Shown here piece after piece: positions 25,851-35,420 of a stretch of DNA of 64,000 bases (position 1 is its first letter; each line of letters begins with the position of its first letter). Source of the DNA: an uncultured Shewanella sp. GTDB lineage: Bacteria > Pseudomonadota > Gammaproteobacteria > Enterobacterales > Shewanellaceae. The stretch is from positions 248,001-312,000 of the forward strand of contig NZ_CANLKR010000002.1 of NCBI RefSeq assembly GCF_947491715.1, read 5' to 3'. The position numbers and the translations under genes are program-made. The notes beneath the pieces are model-generated. The model saw nothing but the letters and a program-made list of their open reading frames with translations. It had not been told where the DNA came from and searched no databases.

Positions 25851-27197
25851 TTAGCGATTAAAAGTGAGCTTTTGACCAAAGGTATTATCGATAAATTTCT
25901 CACCATCAAACAAATGATGTCCATTGACCCAAGTGCCTGCAATGCTGCCAGCAAATCTATGGCCTTCAAAAGGGCTCCAGCCACAATGATAACGGGTGTT
26001 ATCTTTTGTTGCAGTAAAGGGGCTGTCGAGATCAATGAGCACTAAATCGGCAAAATAGCCTTCACGTAAGTAGCCTCGGTCTTTGACTTGATAGCGCTCA
26101 GCAACGGCATGGCTGGTTTTTTGTACGATTTTTTCTAAACTGAAATGCCCTTGAGCATGTAAGTCCAGTAACGATAATAGCGCATGCTGGACTAATGGCA
26201 CACCTGCAGGTGCTTTGAAATAGCTTTCTGCTTGCTTTTCATCCCAAGTATGTGGAGCATGATCGGTGGCGATAATATCGATAACATCATCTTTAACCGC
26301 TTGAATTAAAGCTTGTTGATCGCTTTGTTTTTTAACAGCAGGATTACATTTAATTTGAGTGCCTAGACGCTCATAGTCACCGTCATTAAAGGTTAAGTGA
26401 TGCACACAAACTTCAGCAGTAATGTTAGCGTCTTTCAATTCGCTTAAGGTTTTACCTGCTTTAAATTGATAGAGCTCATCTGCTGTGGTTAAATGCAGTA
26501 CATGTAATCTTGCTTGGTGTTTTAAGGCCAATTCAGTGGCTAATTGCGAGGATTTTAAACAGGCTTCACGAGAGCGAATTTCGCCGTGAAGGGCCATGGG
26601 AATATGCTCTCCATATTGCTCACGGGCTTTGGCTTCATTGGCGGCAATCATGGGGGAATCTTCGCAGTGAGTGACAATCAATACGGGTGAATATTTAAAG
26701 ATACCTTCTAAGGTGTCAGGATCGTTGACCAACATGTTACCTGTTGATGCGCCCATGAAAATTTTTACACCACAAGCTTCATTGGGATCCAAGTTTTTAA
26801 TTTCATCTAAATTATCATTAGTGGCACCTAGATAAAAACTAAAATTTGCCAGTGAGCTTTGTTGAGCTCGATTATACTTATCTTGTAGGGCTTGATAATT
26901 GGTTGTTTGTGGGTTGACGTTGGGCATTTCCATAAAGCTGGTGATCCCTCCGGCCACCGCGGCTCTAGACTCTGTGGCTATGGTGCCTTTATTAGGGAAA
27001 CCAGGCTCTCTGAAGTGAACTTGATCGTCAATCATACCAGGTAATAAATATTTACCTTTTGCATCAATGACTTTCATTTCAGAAGTCGGTGAGATCTGTG
27101 GGGAAATTTGGCTGATCCGGCCATGTTCAATTAACAGATCTTGCGATGAGATTGTACCTTCGTTAACCAATTGAGCATTACAAATAAGGGTTTTCAT
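25851..27197 (-). CDS. Dihydroorotase (class I, amidohydrolase family)
   Basis: 448 residues. Cyclises N-carbamoyl-aspartate to dihydroorotate in pyrimidine synthesis. The amidohydrolase barrel shows DDQVHFREPG near residue 58, the carbamylated Lys in CGVKIFMGAS near 143, metal His in VTHCED and VLHLTTADE, and catalytic Asp in ATDHAPHT near 305. The first motif has Gln where most class I enzymes have the first His of HxH, a variant I recall from a known bacterial subgroup, so the enzyme is probably active. The organism may also carry a class II PyrC elsewhere. Stands alone, start preceded by AGGT. Confidence 0.85.
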   Translation of the reverse strand: MKTLICNAQLVNEGTISSQDLLIEHGRISQISPQISPTSEMKVIDAKGKYLLPGMIDDQVHFREPGFPNKGTIATESRAAVAGGITSFMEMPNVNPQTTNYQALQDKYNRAQQSSLANFSFYLGATNDNLDEIKNLDPNEACGVKIFMGASTGNMLVNDPDTLEGIFKYSPVLIVTHCEDSPMIAANEAKAREQYGEHIPMALHGEIRSREACLKSSQLATELALKHQARLHVLHLTTADELYQFKAGKTLSELKDANITAEVCVHHLTFNDGDYERLGTQIKCNPAVKKQSDQQALIQAVKDDVIDIIATDHAPHTWDEKQAESYFKAPAGVPLVQHALLSLLDLHAQGHFSLEKIVQKTSHAVAERYQVKDRGYLREGYFADLVLIDLDSPFTATKDNTRYHCGWSPFEGHRFAGSIAGTWVNGHHLFDGEKFIDNTFGQKLTFNR

Positions 27198-27436
27198 AGG
27201 CTACCTGAGTTGAAGAGTTAATTTTTATGTCAAAGACATCCATATAATACTCGAAAAAAGGGAGAGGATCATATTAAAATGGGCGATTCGCCTTTGCGCT
27301 TTAAGACATGGCCTCGATTTGTTGCAATCATGGTTTGTTTTATGGAAGTAGGGTTAGTGATTTTTACATTTTTTGCCTTTTGGCCATCGCTGAATGGGCG
27401 TGAATAGGTAGACTGTTTTTCTGCCTGGGAGTTTCA

Positions 27437-28318
27437 ATGCAATTGTTTGTTAAAGATTTAACCGTCATCGATTTTTCGTATTTATGTGCAGAGCGTGGCA
27501 TGGTCGGGGAAAGTTGGATTGTGGATGTGGTGCTTAGTGGTGGGCTTGATGAGCAAAATATGGTGTTAGATTTTGCTAAAGTCAAACGTACGATTAAAGA
27601 TACCATTGATGATATTGCTGATCATCGTTTGCTTATTCCGACCGCATGCAGTGAAGTGCGTTGGCAACAACAAGGTGATAGAGTGTGGATGGATTTTTCC
27701 AGTGCTAAAGGTGATTTTCACCTCGCTTGTCCTGAACAAGCGTTTGCCCTTATTCCCAGTGAAGCGATTACGTTTGACAGTGTTGATACTTTTTTAAAAA
27801 AAGCTTTGACGGAAGTACTGCCTGATAATGTCGAAGGCATTTCATTGATTTTACGTAATGAGGAGCATGCGACACCTTTTTATCATTACACTCATGGACT
27901 CAAAAAACATGATGGTAATTGTCAGCGTATTGCTCATGGCCATCGTAGTCCTATTCATATTTATGAAAATGGAGTCGCTGCGACTCAATGGGATGATTAT
28001 TGGGCCGAACGTTGGCAGGATATTTACTTAGGCAGCGAAGAAGATATCGTGCCAGTGGGGACACTGTCTTTGTCAGTGCAAACTCAAGTGTCAGATAAAA
28101 CACACTTTGGTTTTCATTATCAAGCCCCTCAAGGGGACTTCCAACTGGCGATGCCAAAGACCTGTTGTGATATTATTCCACACGATACGACGGTTGAATT
28201 GCTCGCTGATTTTATAGCGAATACTCTGAGTGAAAAAGTGCCAATGAGTCATTTTAAAGTGGTCGCGTTTGAAGGTGTCGGTAAAGGTGCGATTGTGGAG
28301 AAAGGGCCTGTTGGCTAA
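27437..28318 (+). CDS. Double-domain QueD/PTPS-like protein
   Basis: 293 residues, twice the length of a usual 6-carboxytetrahydropterin synthase. The first half carries the DFAKVKRTIKD...DHRLL segment (residues 45-66) that forms the C-terminal part of the active site in QueD. The second half carries HGLKKHDGNCQRIAHGH (about 153-169) with the catalytic Cys162 and the zinc-type HGH. The halves thus hold complementary parts of one site. Probably a pterin or preQ0-pathway enzyme; substrate unknown. Good ribosome binding site (GGGAG). The M23 peptidase gene follows 29 bases later, likely co-transcribed. Confidence 0.75.
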   Translation: MQLFVKDLTVIDFSYLCAERGMVGESWIVDVVLSGGLDEQNMVLDFAKVKRTIKDTIDDIADHRLLIPTACSEVRWQQQGDRVWMDFSSAKGDFHLACPEQAFALIPSEAITFDSVDTFLKKALTEVLPDNVEGISLILRNEEHATPFYHYTHGLKKHDGNCQRIAHGHRSPIHIYENGVAATQWDDYWAERWQDIYLGSEEDIVPVGTLSLSVQTQVSDKTHFGFHYQAPQGDFQLAMPKTCCDIIPHDTTVELLADFIANTLSEKVPMSHFKVVAFEGVGKGAIVEKGPVG

Positions 28319-28347
28319 GTTGAACAGCAATCATCAATGGGAGTCAT

Positions 28348-29175
28348 ATGCGTCTAGTGTGTTTTTTGGTGCTCATCAATGTGAGTGTGATCCAGTCGGT
28401 ATTGGCTGATGTGCAATTTTTTGGTGAGGTGCAACCGGGTGCGGTGATCCGTGCTAAAACCACGCCGGGAACTCAGGTTTTTTTAAATGATAAAGCCATT
28501 AAAGTGACGCCTGATGGTCAGTTTGTGTTTGGTTTTTCAAGGCAGCCTGAATTATCTCAATCTTTACGTTTAGTTTATCCTGATGGATTATCACAATTTG
28601 TGCCTTTTACGTTAAGTGAACGTGATTATCAGATCCAAAAAGTGAATGGGATCAGCAAGAAAATTATGAAGCCTGATCCTAAAGCGCAATTAAGAGCGGC
28701 CAAAGACAGTGGTGAGGTAAAGGCCGCGAGAGCGGTCTTTAGCCCCAATTTAGCCTTTACTCAAGATTTTATTTGGCCACTTACGGGACGGATTTCAGGC
28801 GTCTATGGCAGTCAACGTTTTTATAATGGCAAACCTGGAACACCACATTATGGTGTTGATGTAGCCGCTAAAACGGGAACGGCTGTTGTGGCGCCTGCTA
28901 GTGGCACTGTCAGTTTGTCGGTGAAAGATATGTTTTATTCTGGTGGGACGTTAATTATCGATCATGGTTATGGTTTGAGTTCTAGCTTTTTACATTTGAG
29001 TAAGCTGTATGTCAAAGTGGGTGATACGGTCAAACAAGGCCAACCTATTGCCGAAGTTGGGGCGACAGGGCGTGTGACGGGCCCACATCTCGATTGGCGG
29101 GTGAATTGGTATCAAATGCGGCTGGATCCTACGACTGTTGTGCCATCAATGGCCAGTGTTCTTGCTAAAAAATAA
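28348..29175 (+). CDS. M23-family peptidase (LytM-type), exported
   Basis: 275 residues. A signal peptide (about 1-20, cleavage near VLA-DV) leads into a beta domain and then an M23/LytM domain from about 145. Metal and catalytic motifs are complete: HYGVD (H-x3-D), SSFLHLS and GPHLDW (second His pair). Family members cut peptidoglycan cross-links or activate amidases. Strong ribosome binding site (GGGAG), terminator after the stop. Confidence 0.88.
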   Translation: MRLVCFLVLINVSVIQSVLADVQFFGEVQPGAVIRAKTTPGTQVFLNDKAIKVTPDGQFVFGFSRQPELSQSLRLVYPDGLSQFVPFTLSERDYQIQKVNGISKKIMKPDPKAQLRAAKDSGEVKAARAVFSPNLAFTQDFIWPLTGRISGVYGSQRFYNGKPGTPHYGVDVAAKTGTAVVAPASGTVSLSVKDMFYSGGTLIIDHGYGLSSSFLHLSKLYVKVGDTVKQGQPIAEVGATGRVTGPHLDWRVNWYQMRLDPTTVVPSMASVLAKK

Positions 29176-29192
29176 GCGTGATGTATCGATAT

Positions 29193-29225
29193 AAAAAAAC
29201 CAGAACAAATGTTCTGGTTTTTTTA
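29193..29225. terminator. Bidirectional terminator
   Basis: AAAAAACCAGAACA, short loop, TGTTCTGGTTTTTT. Serves the M23 gene and the converging DUF2062 gene. Confidence 0.88.
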
Positions 29226-29237
29226 TTATGAAATGAT

Positions 29238-29765
29238 TCATTTGCGAGTGTATAAAATTTTACTGTTTCGACTCTTCCATTTTAAAATAATCGAATACCG
29301 CCACATTCCTTTGATTAAAATATAGCTACTGGCCGAAAAAATAATGCCTAAAGTGAGGCATCCCACAAGAAAAGGCGGGCCTATGGTGCTGATAGAGGAT
29401 TCAATCCAATGCCAACTGGCCTCAAAAGCAAAAGGTCGCTCATGATAGCCTAAAATTTTGGTGCCTAAAATATAGGCGCCATAAAACATAAATGGCATGG
29501 TTAATGGGTTGGTTATCCAGACAAGGGCCACAGCAACAGGAATATTGACATTAAACACAATAGCCAGTGCTGCAGCAAGCACCATTTGAAAAGGCATAGG
29601 GATCCAGCCGACAAAAAGACCTACAGCAAATGCGCCGGGTGCAGAGCGTCGATTCAATGCCCATAAATTGGTTTTATGAAGCAATTTGCCAAAGATGCGT
29701 AAATGTTTATGATTTTGCAAGACTTCAGGCTTTGGCATAAACCTTTCTATTAATTTTTTTGGCAT
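29238..29765 (-). CDS. DUF2062 membrane protein
   Basis: 175 residues with two to three membrane helices and the family pattern: an RSAPGAFAVGLFVGWIP stretch near 42, then NIPVAVALVWITNPLTMP near 75. Function unknown; the family is often near LPS or glycosylation genes. Divergent from comEC. Confidence 0.88.
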   Translation of the reverse strand: MPKKLIERFMPKPEVLQNHKHLRIFGKLLHKTNLWALNRRSAPGAFAVGLFVGWIPMPFQMVLAAALAIVFNVNIPVAVALVWITNPLTMPFMFYGAYILGTKILGYHERPFAFEASWHWIESSISTIGPPFLVGCLTLGIIFSASSYILIKGMWRYSIILKWKSRNSKILYTRK

Positions 29766-29793
29766 ATCTGTACTTTACAGCCTTAACTTATTC

Positions 29794-32118
29794 ATGATGA
29801 ATCGATTTCTATTAGGTTTTTGTGTCACTATTATTTCTACTATTGTGTGGCCTGCGTTGCCACCTTTTTCATTTGTCTTGATTTTACTGCTTGCATCAGG
29901 CTTTGTATTTCGCCTCTCCCCGTTTTTCTCTGGTGGCCTGTTTGCGGCGGCTTGGCTGGGATTGTTTTACCATCAACTTATGTCATGGGATCTGCCTGCC
30001 GATCCAACCTCTGTAAAATTAGAGGGCGAAATAATAGCATTAGTTCACTCAAACGGCGACTGGATAAATGTAGACGTTGAGCTAACAGGTGTAAATTCAT
30101 TCCACTTGGTAACTAAAAAGTTAAGATTAACTTGGTCAAAACCGCCTCCTTTACAAATAGGCCAAACTTGGCAACTCACTGCTAGACTAAAGTCGATATC
30201 AGGCGTGTTAAATCAAGGGGGCTACAATCAACAAAAAAATTTGTTGAGTAAGCATATCATAGCAAAAGGAAAAGTGCTTTCAGGGCGTTTATTGAAAGAA
30301 ACGGTACCGTTAAGGGCGCAATTTATTCATGCATTATCTCCTATTTTGGCATCTTTTGATAATGGTGACTTAATGCTGGCATTGATTGCCGGAGATAAAC
30401 AAGGGATTTCAGTGCATCGTTGGCAAGCTTTGCGGCAAACTGGTACTGGACATTTAATGGCGATTTCTGGTTTGCATTTAAGTGTTGTCGGTGTGTGGAT
30501 TTTTGTGAGTGTATTTTGGTTTTTACGGCAATTTTTTTCGCCTATTGGGCGAAGTCATCTCTTTATTGCCAGCTTTGTCAGTCTGTTTACTGTTGCGTTT
30601 TATGCCTATTTAGCAGGCTTTTCGATATCCACACAACGGGCATTTATTATGTTGCTATTGGTGATGGGACTCAGTTTGTTAAAGCGCTGTTCTTCACCTT
30701 GGGAACGCTTATTGTATGCACTCTTTTTTGTACTATTGCTCGATCCTGTCAGCTGTTTAAGTGCGGGCTTTTGGTTGTCATTTAGTGCATTAGCAATTAT
30801 TTTACTGACAATTCAAAATCATATAACTCAAGTTCAATCTGACGATGCCTCAGTCGATACCTCTTCTCAATCTAGCCTGTTGGGCAGCTTTAGGGCTAAA
30901 TGTTGGCTTTTTTGGGGGATCCAATGGCGATTGTCTTTAGGCTTAGGGGGATTACAAGCCCTTTTTTTTGGGGGGATCACGTTACACAGTTTTTGGATTA
31001 ACTTGATTTTAGTGCCGTGGTTTAGTGTGATTGTTATTCCTGTGATGGTATTAGCGGTATGCATTTGGGCGCTAGGACAATTATTACACTTTGATGTTAA
31101 TGCTGTTTTTTCATTATTGGATTGGAGTTTATGGCCTGTTAGTGAGTTATTAGCGTTAAGCTTTCATTTTGTGGGACGTTGGATTGTATTGCCTGATCCC
31201 GTTATATATACCGGGATATTGGCGTTAATCGGTGGCGTGATTTTCTGTCGAGTGATAGGTCAAAGATGGAGAGTGTGTTGTGTTTTACTTTTTTTACCTT
31301 TCACTCTTCAAATCATGACTTGGCTGTGGCCACCTAAAGGGCATCAATGGTCGGTGCATATTTTAGATGTTGGTCAAGGCTTAGCCGTGATGGTTGAGAA
31401 ATCAGGTCATGGATTACTTTATGATACGGGAGCAGCCTACGGTGAACATTTTAGTTATGCTAAAAGGGTTGTTATTCCTTTCTTGGCTGCGAAAGGGATC
31501 CGGTCTTTGGATTATTTAATATTAAGTCACGGGGATAATGATCATGCGGGCGGTGCTGAGGATATGGTTGATGTTTATCCTAATGTGCAAATGATCACCG
31601 ATATACCTTCATATCATGGTCAAGCGTGTCGACCTCATAGACTGTTCTGGCAAGGCTTACAACTTGATGTACTTGGTCCACTTCAAAAAATGAAAGGCAA
31701 TAATGGCTCATGTGTTATTCGAATCTATGATGATTTTCATAGTGTGTTATTAACGGGAGATATTGAAAAGCGGGGGGAGAAGCACTTGCTTAAACAGTCT
31801 GCTGATTTACGCTCTACATTACTTATTGCTCCTCATCACGGCAGTCTATCTTCATCGACTCCAGATTTTGTTACAGCGGTTTCGCCGAAATTGACGGTTT
31901 TTCCTGCAGGCTTGCATAATCGTTACGGCTTTCCTAAGCCAGAAATTGTATCTCGATATAGGAGTATGGGCAGCCAAGTTACGAGTACGAGTGAAATGGG
32001 GCAGGTTAGTGTTTTTTTTAATCAGGAAGCTTGGCGGTGGGTAACATATCGTCAAGATTTAGCGTCATTTTGGTATAACGGCTTGTTTGGATTTGGCGAA
32101 GTGGATAAAGCAGAGTAG
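29794..32118 (+). CDS. comEC: DNA uptake channel ComEC/Rec2
   Basis: 774 residues, full length. An N-terminal OB/DUF4131-like part (about 20-160), the Competence domain with TGTGHLMAISGLHLSVVG near 215 and many membrane helices, and a C-terminal metallo-beta-lactamase-fold domain (VLDVGQGLAVMVE near 525, SHGDNDHAGG near 582, LLTGDIE near 650, APHHGS). Forms the inner-membrane channel for single-stranded DNA during transformation. Two starts are possible (29794, 29797). msbA follows after 33 bases, the same order as in many gammaproteobacteria. Confidence 0.95.
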   Translation: MMNRFLLGFCVTIISTIVWPALPPFSFVLILLLASGFVFRLSPFFSGGLFAAAWLGLFYHQLMSWDLPADPTSVKLEGEIIALVHSNGDWINVDVELTGVNSFHLVTKKLRLTWSKPPPLQIGQTWQLTARLKSISGVLNQGGYNQQKNLLSKHIIAKGKVLSGRLLKETVPLRAQFIHALSPILASFDNGDLMLALIAGDKQGISVHRWQALRQTGTGHLMAISGLHLSVVGVWIFVSVFWFLRQFFSPIGRSHLFIASFVSLFTVAFYAYLAGFSISTQRAFIMLLLVMGLSLLKRCSSPWERLLYALFFVLLLDPVSCLSAGFWLSFSALAIILLTIQNHITQVQSDDASVDTSSQSSLLGSFRAKCWLFWGIQWRLSLGLGGLQALFFGGITLHSFWINLILVPWFSVIVIPVMVLAVCIWALGQLLHFDVNAVFSLLDWSLWPVSELLALSFHFVGRWIVLPDPVIYTGILALIGGVIFCRVIGQRWRVCCVLLFLPFTLQIMTWLWPPKGHQWSVHILDVGQGLAVMVEKSGHGLLYDTGAAYGEHFSYAKRVVIPFLAAKGIRSLDYLILSHGDNDHAGGAEDMVDVYPNVQMITDIPSYHGQACRPHRLFWQGLQLDVLGPLQKMKGNNGSCVIRIYDDFHSVLLTGDIEKRGEKHLLKQSADLRSTLLIAPHHGSLSSSTPDFVTAVSPKLTVFPAGLHNRYGFPKPEIVSRYRSMGSQVTSTSEMGQVSVFFNQEAWRWVTYRQDLASFWYNGLFGFGEVDKAE

Positions 32119-32151
32119 AATGCTCTTTTTTCCATTTGCTAGCTTGGGTCA

Positions 32152-33966
32152 ATGATAACATCTAATAACAATGAAACTTGGATGGTCTTTAAGAGATTAT
32201 TAGGCTATTTAAAACCGTTAAAAACCGTTTTTGTTTGTGCCATTATCGCGCTTATGGTTTATGCATTAGTGGATGCTGCTTTTATTGCTGTGATTAAACC
32301 TTTTATCGATGAAGGTTTTGGTGGAGGAGCCAGTAAAATAAGCCCTGTTGGTGGTCAATTGGATTTTGGCACGAGTGGCGGTTTTAATGCCAGCCGTGAT
32401 GTATTAATCATGGCTCCCTTTGTGGTTATTGGTCTGTTCACTTTACGGGGGCTGGCAAATTTTGCTTCAACTTATTGTGTGGCGTATATGAGCGCACGGC
32501 TTATTCAAGACATGCGTCAAGAAGTCTTTGAGCATTATTTGAAGTTACCCGTGAGTTATATGGACAGAGAGAATACGGGTAATTTAATTTCTCGTGTGAC
32601 TTATGATACAGAGCAAATTGCTCGAGCTTCTGGAAGTGCATTAATTACCATTGTCAGAGACAGCATTACTGTGGTGGGCATGCTGGGCTTGATGTTTTAT
32701 TTTTCATGGCAATTATCCTTGTGTATTCTAGTCATTGGACCGATTATTGGTCTGGTGATTGCGGTTGTGAGTCGACGTTTTCGAAAAGTATCAAAGCAAA
32801 TTCAGGCGGCAATGGGGGGCGTGACTGCGGCGACAGAGCAAATGATTAAAGGTCATAAAAATGTGTTGTCTTTTGGTGGCCAAAAAGTCGAATCCGAGCG
32901 CTTTTATCGCATCAATGATCGTAATCGTTATCAGAACATGAAATTAGCGACGACGCAGGCCATTAGTCAGCCATTAGTCATGATTATTGGCTCTTTTGCG
33001 TTAGCCTTTGTGTTATATGCGGCCAGCATAGATTCACTCAAAGCTGATTTAACCGCAGGAACGTTTGCTTCTTTGCTTGGTGCGATGATGGCGATGTTAC
33101 AGCCTATTAAAAACTTAACGCGTGTGAATGCTGATTTTCAGCGAGGTATTGCTGCCTGTACAACGGTTTTCGAGCTATTAGATACCTCAGCAGAGGTGGA
33201 TACAGGCACACTTGAAGTGAAACGTGTTCGTGGTGATTTATGTTTTAAATCGGTTGACTTTAGTTATCAGGGTCAACCAAAGAAAGCATTGAATGGTATT
33301 GATTTTTCTGTTAAACAAGGTAAAACCATTGCCTTAGTTGGTCGTTCGGGATCGGGAAAGTCGACGATTGCCAGTTTGATCACGCGTTTTTATTCAGGGC
33401 TGAGTGCTGGAGAAATTTGCCTTGATGATGTGCCCATTGAACAATATTCACTGAAATCGTTGCGTAAACAAGTGGCTCTAGTCTCTCAACAAGTGACGCT
33501 ATTTAACGATACCATTGCCAATAACATTGCTTATGCCTATTCAGGTCAAGTCACTCGAGAACAAATCGAGCATGCTGCAGAGCTAGCTTATGCAATGGAA
33601 TTTATTAAAGACTTGCCGAATGGATTGGATACGGAAATTGGTGAAAATGGTGTGATGTTATCGGGTGGACAGAGGCAGCGTATTGCCATTGCTCGCGCTA
33701 TTTTACGTGACGCTCCTGTGCTTATTTTAGATGAAGCGACTTCAGCTTTGGACACGGAGTCCGAAAAAGCGATTCAGCGGGGATTGGATAATTTACGTCA
33801 AAACCGGACTTCGATTGTGATTGCACATAGACTTTCAACAATTGAAAGTGCGGATCAAATATTGGTCATTGATCAAGGGCAAGTGATTGAGCGAGGCACC
33901 CATGATGTGTTAATTGAAAAAGATGGGGCTTATGCCAATCTTTATCAGATGCAGTTTGGTGAATAA
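32152..33966 (+). CDS. msbA: Lipid A flippase MsbA
   Basis: 604 residues, an ABC half-transporter that flips lipid A-core across the inner membrane. Six membrane helices (to about 330), then an ABC domain with Walker A GRSGSGKST near 400, Q-loop VSQQVTLF, signature LSGGQRQR near 505 and Walker B ILDEATSALD near 526. The stop overlaps the lpxK start by one base (TAATG). Confidence 0.96.
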   Translation: MITSNNNETWMVFKRLLGYLKPLKTVFVCAIIALMVYALVDAAFIAVIKPFIDEGFGGGASKISPVGGQLDFGTSGGFNASRDVLIMAPFVVIGLFTLRGLANFASTYCVAYMSARLIQDMRQEVFEHYLKLPVSYMDRENTGNLISRVTYDTEQIARASGSALITIVRDSITVVGMLGLMFYFSWQLSLCILVIGPIIGLVIAVVSRRFRKVSKQIQAAMGGVTAATEQMIKGHKNVLSFGGQKVESERFYRINDRNRYQNMKLATTQAISQPLVMIIGSFALAFVLYAASIDSLKADLTAGTFASLLGAMMAMLQPIKNLTRVNADFQRGIAACTTVFELLDTSAEVDTGTLEVKRVRGDLCFKSVDFSYQGQPKKALNGIDFSVKQGKTIALVGRSGSGKSTIASLITRFYSGLSAGEICLDDVPIEQYSLKSLRKQVALVSQQVTLFNDTIANNIAYAYSGQVTREQIEHAAELAYAMEFIKDLPNGLDTEIGENGVMLSGGQRQRIAIARAILRDAPVLILDEATSALDTESEKAIQRGLDNLRQNRTSIVIAHRLSTIESADQILVIDQGQVIERGTHDVLIEKDGAYANLYQMQFGE

Positions 33967-34982
33967 TGCAAGCCTGGATTAATCAAGTTTGGTATGGAAG
34001 CAGCCTGTGGCGCTGGGTATTAATGCCAGTATCTTGGCTGTATGCCATAGTGACAGCCATTAGACGTCAACTATATAAATCAGGTTTTAAAAAAGTCACT
34101 TCATTGCCCGTCCCTGTCATTATTGTGGGTAACATTACTGTTGGAGGGAGTGGAAAGACGCCGACAGTTATCTATTTGATTGAGTTGTTGCGCCAACATG
34201 GTTATAAACCAGGGGTGATAAGCCGAGGTTATGGTGTGACTATCGAGGGGGTAAAATCGGTATACCCTGGGGCGAAAGCCATGGAAGTGGGTGATGAACC
34301 TGCGATGATAGTGGCGCGTACTCAAGTGCCTATGGTTGTTGGGCCTAACCGTATTCAAGCTGCCAATCAGCTACTGGCGGATTTTGATGTGGATATTATT
34401 ATCAGTGATGATGGCTTACAACATTATGCCATGGCGAGAAGTATCGAAATGGTTGTTGTTGATGGCCATCGGCGTTTAGGTAATGGCTCCTTGTTGCCCG
34501 CAGGTCCTTTAAGGGAAGGTGCTTGGCGACTTGAACAAGCTGATTTCATTATCATTAATGGTGGTGAGGCTAAAGAGGGGGAATTTCAAATGCGTCTGCA
34601 AGCCAAGCCCATTCAGCCTTTACTTACCGGTTCTTCCCATCCATTTCATCGAGATGAACCTATTGTGGCAATGGCTGGAATAGGGGATCCGCAGCGTTTT
34701 TTCAATAGCTTAGCCCAATTAGGATATCAAGTGCATAAAACGCATGGGTTTGATGATCACCAAGCTTATTATTTATCGACCATCAGCGATGTTGCGGGCA
34801 ATTATCCACTCGTGATGACCGAGAAAGATGCGATTAAATGTATGGATTTTGCCAAAGATAACTGGGGTTACTTAGCGGTTGATGCCAGTATGTCATCAGG
34901 TTTTGAGCAAGCCTTATTAATTGAAATTAGTGCTAAGATGAAAGCGTTAAGGTCGAATATTCTTAAACAAGATCGATATTAA
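33966..34982 (+). CDS. lpxK: Tetraacyldisaccharide 4'-kinase LpxK
   Basis: 338 residues. Phosphorylates the 4' position of the lipid A precursor. P-loop [11 protein letters not shown] near residue 55, then GVISRGYG and DEPAMI, and [12 protein letters not shown] near 140. Translationally coupled to msbA. ycaR follows after 13 bases. Confidence 0.96.
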   Translation: MQAWINQVWYGSSLWRWVLMPVSWLYAIVTAIRRQLYKSGFKKVTSLPVPVIIVGNITVGGSGKTPTVIYLIELLRQHGYKPGVISRGYGVTIEGVKSVYPGAKAMEVGDEPAMIVARTQVPMVVGPNRIQAANQLLADFDVDIIISDDGLQHYAMARSIEMVVVDGHRRLGNGSLLPAGPLREGAWRLEQADFIIINGGEAKEGEFQMRLQAKPIQPLLTGSSHPFHRDEPIVAMAGIGDPQRFFNSLAQLGYQVHKTHGFDDHQAYYLSTISDVAGNYPLVMTEKDAIKCMDFAKDNWGYLAVDASMSSGFEQALLIEISAKMKALRSNILKQDRY

Positions 34983-34995
34983 AGGTATATATTCA

Positions 34996-35184
34996 ATGAT
35001 ATTTGATAAAAAATTGTTAGACATAGTGGCATGTCCTGTTTGCAAAGGAGCATTAACTTATGAGAAGCAAGCACAGCAGCTGATCTGCAAATTTGATAAG
35101 TTAGTCTATCCCATTAATGACGGTATTCCCGTTTTGCTAGAGAATCAAGCTCAAGCTTGGATGCCGAAAGAGACAAATAGTTAA
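34996..35184 (+). CDS. ycaR: Trm112-like YcaR protein
   Basis: 62 residues with the family start [12 protein letters not shown] and [11 protein letters not shown]. Small protein related to Trm112; in E. coli it sits between lpxK and kdsB. Here kdsB is not next; a terminator follows instead. Confidence 0.93.
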   Translation: MIFDKKLLDIVACPVCKGALTYEKQAQQLICKFDKLVYPINDGIPVLLENQAQAWMPKETNS

Positions 35185-35248
35185 TATTCGGTAATGCTTG
35201 TCAATTGAATACGTTAAGTTTTTTGTTTAAACGTAAGAAAATATGTCG

Positions 35249-35272
35249 AAAAGCGCCGTGTGGCGCTTTTTT
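35249..35272 (+). terminator. Intrinsic terminator of comEC-msbA-lpxK-ycaR
   Basis: AAAAGCGCC-GTGT-GGCGCTTTTTT, a GC-rich stem with a T-run 65 bases after the ycaR stop. Confidence 0.9.
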
Positions 35273-35420
35273 ATTCTTTCATGTTTGTGAACTTTCTTCC
35301 TTATATATATAATAACTAGTTAATTACTTCACTCTTTTTTGATTAGATGGAGTTATGTTCTGTTTATTTTTCCTGTTGTTACTTTTCAATTTACCGTCTT
35401 ATATGAATGGAGTCTGAGTC

